Positions 58,006 to 64,000 of a DNA stretch of 64,000 bases are shown piece after piece. The stretch is from assembly GCA_002007465.1 (NCBI GenBank), contig LNAC01000350.1, positions 1,213,037-1,277,036 of the forward strand. The letters are read 5' to 3'. How positions within the stretch are numbered: position 1 is the stretch's first letter; every line of letters starts with the position of its first letter. The notes under the pieces were generated by a model. That model did no database searches. It worked only from the letters and a program-made list of their open reading frames with translations, and was not told the DNA's origin. The translations under genes and the position numbers were made by a program. The DNA is from Ailurus styani. Lineage: Eukaryota > Chordata > Mammalia > Carnivora > Ailuridae.

Positions 58006-61000
58006 TGAATGATTCTTTTAATGTATGGTTGGATTTGATTTGCTAGTATTTTGTTGAGAATTTTTGCATTCATGTTTATGAGGGATACTGTCACGTAGTT
58101 CTATTTTTTAGTGAAGTTTTTGTCTGGTTTTGGAATCAGGGTAATGCTGGCCACATAGAATGAGTTTGGGAGTTTTCCTTTCATTTCTATTTTTTGGAAT
58201 AGTTTGAGAAGAATAGGTATTGATATTTTTTTAAATGTTTGATAGAATTCCCACTGGAAGCTGTCTGGCCCTGGACTTTTGTTTGTTGAGAAATTCTTGA
58301 TTACTGATTCAATTTCTTTGCTGGTTATGGGTCTGTTCAAATCTTCTGTTTCTTCACATGTCAGTTTTTGTAGTTTATATGTTTTTAGGAATTTATCTAT
58401 TTCTTCCAGGTTGTCCAAGTAGTTGGCATATAATTTTTCATAATATCCTCCTATAATTGTTTGTATTTCTGTGGTGCTGGTTGTGATTTCTCCTCTCTCA
58501 TTTGTGGTTTAATTTATTTGGTTCCTTTCTCTTTCCTTTTTGATAAGTCTGGTTAGAGGTTTATCAATTTTATTAATTCTTTCAAAGAACCAGCCCCTGG
58601 ATTTATTGTCTTTTCTGCTGGGTTTTTGTTTGGTTGTTTTGTTTGGTTTCTATATCATTTATTTCTACTCTAACCTTTATTATTTCCCTTCTCTGTTGAC
58701 TTTAGGCTTCAATTTTTTTTTCTTCCTCCTTTAGGTGTCAGGTTAGGTTGTATGTTTGAGGTTTTTTCCTTCTTGAGGTATGCCTGTATTGCTATATACT
58801 TCCCTTTTATGACTGCTTTTGCTACATCCCAAAGGTTTTGGGCAGTCATATTCTCATTTTCATTTGTTTCGACATATTTTCCAAATTTCTTCTTTAATTT
58901 CTTGGTCGATCCATTCATTCTTTAGTAGGTTGTTCTTTAGCCTCCATGCATTTGTGGTCTTTCCAATTTTCTTTGTTGTGTTTGATTTCAAGTTTCATAG
59001 TATTGTGGTTAGAAACTGTGAATGGTATGATCTCAGTCTTTTTGTACTTGTTGAGGCCTAATGTGTGACCTAGTATGTGCTCTGTTCTGGAGAATGTAAC
59101 CATGTACCCTTGAAAAGGCTGTGTAGTCTAATTCTTTATGATAAAATGTTCTGAATGTGTTTGGCAAGTCTATCTGGTCCAATGTGTCATTCAAAGCCTC
59201 CATGTTGTTTCTGCTTAGATGACCTGTCCATTGTTGTGAGGTGTTTAAATCTCCTACCACTATTATATTATTATCAATGAGTTCTTTTATATCTGTTATT
59301 AATTGTTTTATATATTTGTTTGCTCCCAGGTTGAGGGCATAAATATTTACAATTGTTAGGTCTTTTTGTTTGATAGACCCCTTTATTATTGTACTCTTCT
59401 TCATAACTTATTACAGTCTTTGGTTTAAAATCTTGTTTGTCTGATATAAGTATTGCTACTACAGCTTTCTTTTGAAGTCCATTAACATGACAGATGGTTC
59501 ACCATCTCCTCACTTTCAATCTGGAATTGTCTTTAGGTCTAAAATGAGTCTCTTGTAGGCAGCATATATATGGCTCTTTTTTTTTATTCCATTCTGATAC
59601 CCTATGCCTTTTGATTTGCACATTTAGTCCATTTCCCATCAGAATGATTAGTGATAGATATGAATTTGGTGCCATTTTATTACTTCTTTTATTGTTGTTT
59701 CTGGAGATTTTCTCTGTTCCTTTCTATTCTTTGTCACTTTTAGTCTTTCTTTCTCACTCAAAGAGTCCCTTTTAATATTTCTTGCATGGCTAGTTTAGTG
59801 GTCACACATTCTTTTAGTTTTTGTTTTTCTGGGAAACTCTTTATCTTTCCTTCTATTCTGAAATATAGCTTTGCTGGATAGAGTATTCTTGGCTGCAGAT
59901 TTTTCCCATTCAGCATGTTGAATATATCATGTCACATTGACCAGAGTTTGGGAAGTTTTAACTAAGTGTGCTCTGGCCTGCTTGCTAAAAGAGACCTGAT
60001 GCTATTTCTACTAGAATGGAAGCTTTGCAGAACTCCATGGTCAGTAGATGTGGTACACATGAGGGGTTGTGCTGGTCATTAGGTATACTTGCCTGAGAAA
60101 AGCAGTACCAGTGCAGTAGAGTGAGGGGTGGGACCTGGTATAAGCAGGTTAGTCAGCCAGTGCTGGCTCTGTACTATTTAGTGAAGTTGGTTTATGCTGA
60201 GGGTTCGTGGAGGGAAATGGTGCCATCCCACTCTGCTCCATTGTCCCTGGAGAGGGGAGTCTGTGCTTGCTCCTCTCAGGGAAATACTTTCAGAGGAGTG
60301 AATAATTTCCCCTTGTGAATTACAGGCATTTTTCAGATTGCTGATTTCACATTGTCTCTGGGTCACTTGCCTGCCTGGAGCAACACAGTGCACTTTGGGC
60401 TCCATTCCAGCCAGGTCTGCTGATTTTGAAAACTCCAGACTTCAGAGATTTGATGTGATGGGGAACTGCACTGGTCTTTTGGGAAAGGATCTCTCCACTC
60501 TGGGACTTATGCAGATTTGAGCTGGAAGGAAAGTCATGCCAGTACACAGGGGTGTGGGTTTTGGAACAAGCTGGCTAAGCAATCAGTGTCTTGGTTAGCT
60601 GCCTTCAGCAGGTGTCTCTCCACTGTGCTGATTGGTGGGTGAGGGAAATGGCACCTGCCAACTCCTTTGTCCATGGAGAGGCAATGTCACCTCTCCCAGT
60701 TGTGCACCAAAAAGCATGAACAGTCTTTCCCTGTGCCACTTAGGCAATCCTCAGATCATTTCAGTCTGCCCTGGGATTGTTTGACTCCCTCCCCTGGTGG
60801 ACTAAGGGAATGTCCTTCACTCTAACTCAGCCAGTTCTGGGGACCTCTGAAACTCCAATCTTTGAGCCCTGCTGGTTGCAAAAACTCATGAAATTCAATC
60901 CCTCTTGTTTTCTGAGCCAGTGTTTTTGGGAAAGTATTCTCCTCATGCTTATTCCTGTGTGTTCTACTCTCTCTCTTTCCCCTGCAACAAGGGCTCCTTC

Positions 61001-61118
61001 CCCGCTGCAGCACCTGATCCATTTCTCCCCCAAACCATATCTCTGTACTTCCTGCCTTCCTTGAAGTAGCCTCTTCTGTCCTTCTAGTTGTGTAGTACGT
61101 TGTATCAGTGTTCAGATC

Positions 61119-61219
61119 AATTTCTTGATTCTTGATTCTTTATTTAGAATAAGATGAATTTCTTGATTCTTGATTCTTTATTTAGAATAAAAGAATTTCT
61201 TGATTCTTTATTTAGAATG
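61119..61219. repeat. Three tandem ~37-bp units in the L1 5' UTR
   Basis: Units built on AATTTCTTGATTCTTGATTC followed by TTTATTTAGAAT begin near 61119, 61157 and 61194; the third lacks one TTGATTC step. The other part of the 5' UTR has no such repeat. Likely replication slippage after insertion, or an assembly copy-number error. Confidence 0.88.
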
Positions 61220-61303
61220 ATTTGATAATTATCTAGTTGTATTTCAGGGATAGGATGACCCTAGGGTCCTCCTACTATGCCAATAACTTAGCTCCTCACC
61301 CCA

Positions 61304-61589
61304 AAATGTTTTATATTATAAAAGTTCAATTCTATTTCCTAGATCTTGAATTTCTTTCAGAGTTAGATCACCCTCCCCACCTTTTTTTTTTTTGACAGAA
61401 AGCACATTTTTGCTTTTGCTTTGCAGTTCTGGTGTTTGAAAGAGCATAAACCATACAGCATGTTCATATTACCATTCTCCATGTTTTTGGGTATGTGTGG
61501 GCACACTGTTTTGTTTTCCCTTATTCAATGATTGCTCTTATCTAACTCTTGGATGATGAAAGAATTAGATTGCTGGAAACATTACATCA
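61304..61589. other. No gene recognised
   Basis: Short unassigned stretch with a T-run at 61382-61393. Confidence 0.5.
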
Positions 61590-61725
61590 AGTACCTGGAT
61601 AGACTATAAGTGCCAGGAGAACAAGAGCTTCTCTTTTGTTCATCAGGCTTCAGTGGTTGGCATACTATTAAGTTTAGCATAATGCTCAATAAATACTTAC
61701 TAAATGAGTAAATAAATGAATACTA
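61590..61725 (+). mobile_element. L2 3' end fragment
   Basis: GACTATAAGTGCCAGGAGAA, CAAGAGCTTCTCTTTTGTTC, and the tail AATGCTCAATAAATACTTAC with AATGAGTAAATAAATGAA. Confidence 0.75.
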
Positions 61726-62929
61726 CAGAACTGTTCTTCCTTGTAATCAGTTACCAGAATTGTCTCTGTTACCTGCTATTTTTTATTTTTAATCTGTTTT
61801 TTTAACTTTATATATTTTTTATTTACAAATAGGCTTAATTTTTATACTTAAAAATCATGGGTAATATAGATATGTTTGATAAAGCTATGATATGCCTTGA
61901 TATTTCTGCAGGTGCTAACCTTATCTCTATTCCTGGTCTCTTGTATGCTATGCTTACTTCCAAAACATTGATCAATAGTCACTTCTGGCTTGATAAGTCA
62001 TTAAGCAATATCAATTTAGTGTCCCTCTTTGTTTTTTCTGTCTATGCTTCATAATGCTTTCCCCCATCCTTCTTATTATAAAATGTATCCTGGGACTAAT
62101 AGTTGCAGGTTGTTTTGCACAGGAAAGCTATACCTCTGCCTTTTAAGTGAGAAGTCCTACATTTAACTACACAATCATTTACCCTATTCTTTATTTAGCT
62201 TCTAATTGACTCCCAGCTTAGAGATTCTGTATCAATTGATATCTAAGTTGTCTTAAACCCAGAGTACTGCTGACCTCCATTTCATTACTCACTAATGTAG
62301 TTAGAAGTCACTGCTCAACCTACTACTATGATCAAGCTTTTTTGGCCACTGAAGACCATATTTAGGACTTCCTGGAGCATTGAAAATGAATATGAACAGG
62401 AATATTTCCCCTTTCTTCTTCTTGAAAAGAAATAAAAAAGAATGTAGAGCAGATGTTGAATGTTCAAATGCCTGTTGGGGGAACATGTAATGTGCACATG
62501 TAATGTGCATATGGGAATTATGTCAGTTGAAGGGAAACAGGGAGTGGTCAGTGCTATGGTAAAACAAAAACTGTATGCTCTGACTAAAGATTATCAAATT
62601 ACGTTTTTGTAGAAACTATTGCATTTTGTAGAAACAAAATGCATTTTAGAACTACAGACTACCAGTTTTCATCCACTGATCTTAACACTCCTTGGTGTTT
62701 TATTTATCCCTTCTGTAGATTCATTAAGCTGTGTTTGACTTTGGCATAGAGAAAGATGGAGGGGATAGACACTCAGGCTTCTTAGTCCTTTTACTTCAGG
62801 TCTAGAGATTTGGTTGTCTGTTCTTCCCTGTATTAATAGTAAATTTAGACTATTCCATACACCTTTGAAGCCCATGATATTTGACCTTTCCATGTTTTAT
62901 CTGTGTCACTGTTGTATACTGACTACTGG
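61726..62929. other. No gene recognised
   Basis: AT-rich unassigned DNA. A short tandem CATGTAATGTGCA at 62486-62510 and an 8-bp hairpin GCATTTTG...CAAAATGC near 62622-62643. Confidence 0.5.
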
Positions 62930-64000
62930 ATTATTCCTCTTCATTCATGGAAGACCTTCAAACTAATTTCATATGTTGTTTACTTCCTGCTCCAAAATCC
63001 CTATGCATTAAGTGACTTCAATAAATAGGCTAAGAAGCCAGTTTTTGAACACTCTGGTCTCTGAGACCCCTGACTTCCTCATTTTTAGGCATCATTACTT
63101 CCATGCCTTTTTATCCACTCATTCACACGATCAAATTCTGAGCCTGCTTGTCACCTGGAAATACTACCATTTTAAAATTCTGAATTCAAACATCCCACTC
63201 TCTGACTGAATTTCCTAACCTTCAAGTAGTCTACATTAGTTACTGCTAATCTTCCTCCTCATTTATTCAATCCTTTGGTCCATCTACTTTGTGTCTGTCA
63301 GCCTCCTTACCTCATCCCTACCTTTATTTTTTTTCTTATTCGTATTGGATTTCAAGTTACCGTTATCTTCCAGATTCTTTTTAGGAATATTTTCAACTCT
63401 GTTATTTGTTGTGCTGTTGAACTTGCACAGGAAAAACATCTTGATTAATCTAATAATCTTACCTTTACATCTAGGGTGCTTTGCACAGCTGAAGAATTCC
63501 CAGAATAGTGCAGTTTAGTTCAACATAAATTAATGTCTTCAGCTTCCACTGTGCATTTAAAACTGTTTCTCAATCTTTCTGTTTTTCTAATCATCTCTCT
63601 TTCTCACATTTCATACCTCATAGAAGACCTGGTTTACAAAATTTTTTTTTTTAGTCTCACCTCTGTTTCCCTGCTGATTCCTTTCCAAAAGCAGTTTAAC
63701 ATGTTTTGGTTGCTACACTAATAAATACACCCACACCAAAAACCAAAACAAAACAAAACACAATGTCACCATACCATAGCTTTTCTAGATGCTGTAGTCT
63801 CTTCTTTCATTCACAAAGTTCTTGATGTAGACAACAGTACTTTTTCTACTTGTCAGTCATTCTTTTCCCAGCACTTTTCTCTTACAGTCATTGCCAAGGT
63901 TATCATTGTTGATAAATATCAAACTGTTCAATCCATATCTTCCTGAACCTTTTAGTCACATTTGGCACTGTTGACCTCCCTGTTCTTGAAGAATATTTCT
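62930..64000 (+). mobile_element. L2 copy running off the window (plus strand)
   Basis: Pyrimidine-rich L2 text, clearest at the end: TCTTACAGTCATTGCCAAGG (63881), then ATTTGGCACTGTTGACCTCC (63960), matching the same RT-upstream segment as 23420-23520 of the larger L2. The earlier part is more diverged. It continues beyond 64000. Confidence 0.65.
63738..63761. repeat. (AAAAC)n simple repeat
   Basis: Four to five AAAAC units within the L2 region. Confidence 0.85.

Larger units (their letters stand above)
55245..61303 (-). mobile_element. Near-full-length L1 lacking most of ORF1
   Basis: Minus-strand L1. From its 3' end: T-run (A-tail) at 55245-55256, 3' UTR, then ORF2 backwards. Frames include 55481-55786 (C-terminus), 57021-57236, 58101-58418 (RT N-terminal part with [38 protein letters not shown]) and 59033-59404 (endonuclease, with GDLN). 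ORF2 begins near 59690. About 59720-59940 holds the ORF1 C-terminus. From about 59945 to 61303 the sequence is 5' UTR-like and ends in text close to the known carnivore L1 5' end (TTATCTAGTTGTATTTCAGG ... CCTAGGGTCCTCCTACTATG), so roughly 0.8-1 kb of ORF1 is missing. Stops and frameshifts make it inactive. Two SINECs are nested. AACATGTTTT/AAAATGTTTT at the edges may be a weak target-site duplication. Confidence 0.88.

Noticed and set aside
59033..59404. 123-codon minus-strand frame with a nuclease-like motif
   Set aside because: L1 ORF2 endonuclease fragment within an inactive L1.
1..64000. CRISPR arrays, operons, phage or bacterial mobile elements
   Set aside because: The DNA is mammalian; the regular repeats are microsatellites, SINEs or assembly duplications.

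Overview
This window is nuclear DNA of a carnivoran mammal, most likely a mustelid (ferret, mink, marten, otter or badger group). The main evidence is 19 tRNA-derived carnivore SINEs (SINEC). The youngest carry the 'GGGTTAAAGCCTCTGCC' head that I associate from memory with mustelids. The window also has carnivore-type L1 3' and 5' ends, many old L2/MIR copies and mammalian Tigger and MaLR relics. I see no exon of a functional protein-coding gene, no RNA gene and no CpG island. The short open frames are chance frames or fragments of L1 ORF2. The window is therefore intergenic or deep intronic.

Layout. 0-5.6 kb: Tigger end, single-N assembly duplication, 5'-truncated L1 (-) with two internal duplications, L2, and a SINE with a doubled tail. 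5-11 kb: old SINEs, an L1 ORF2/3' fragment (+) carrying a young SINE, L2. 12.36-13.51 kb: a Tigger/MER44-type transposon split by a processed pseudogene of ferritin light chain (FTL, minus strand) that keeps a decayed iron-responsive element. 15-32.6 kb: L2, MIR and SINEs, including a 2.3 kb L2 (22.1-24.5 kb) and a GA-rich tract with two single-N joins. 35.9-40.3 kb: an ancient L1 (+) into which a SINE/L1 chimera, a MaLR LTR and a SINE were inserted. 41.3-41.8 kb: a SINE whose tail has become (TA)n and contains the only long N gap. 41.8-46.8 kb and 52.2-55.2 kb: repeat-poor, apparently unique DNA. 55.2-61.3 kb: a near-full-length L1 (-) with 5' UTR but most of ORF1 deleted, interrupted by two SINEs. 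62.9 kb to the end: another L2 (+) running off the window.

Nothing here works together as a genetic system, and I found no undescribed biological system. The most informative items are (1) the FTL retropseudogene nested in a DNA transposon, (2) a SINE joined to an L1 3' end within one perfect 20-bp target-site duplication, a signature of template switching during retrotransposition, and (3) a consistent set of assembly artefacts: every single-N join lies between two near-identical copies, and two clean duplications in an L1 sit beside missing L1 segments of similar size. Family names come from memory of consensus sequences, not from a search.
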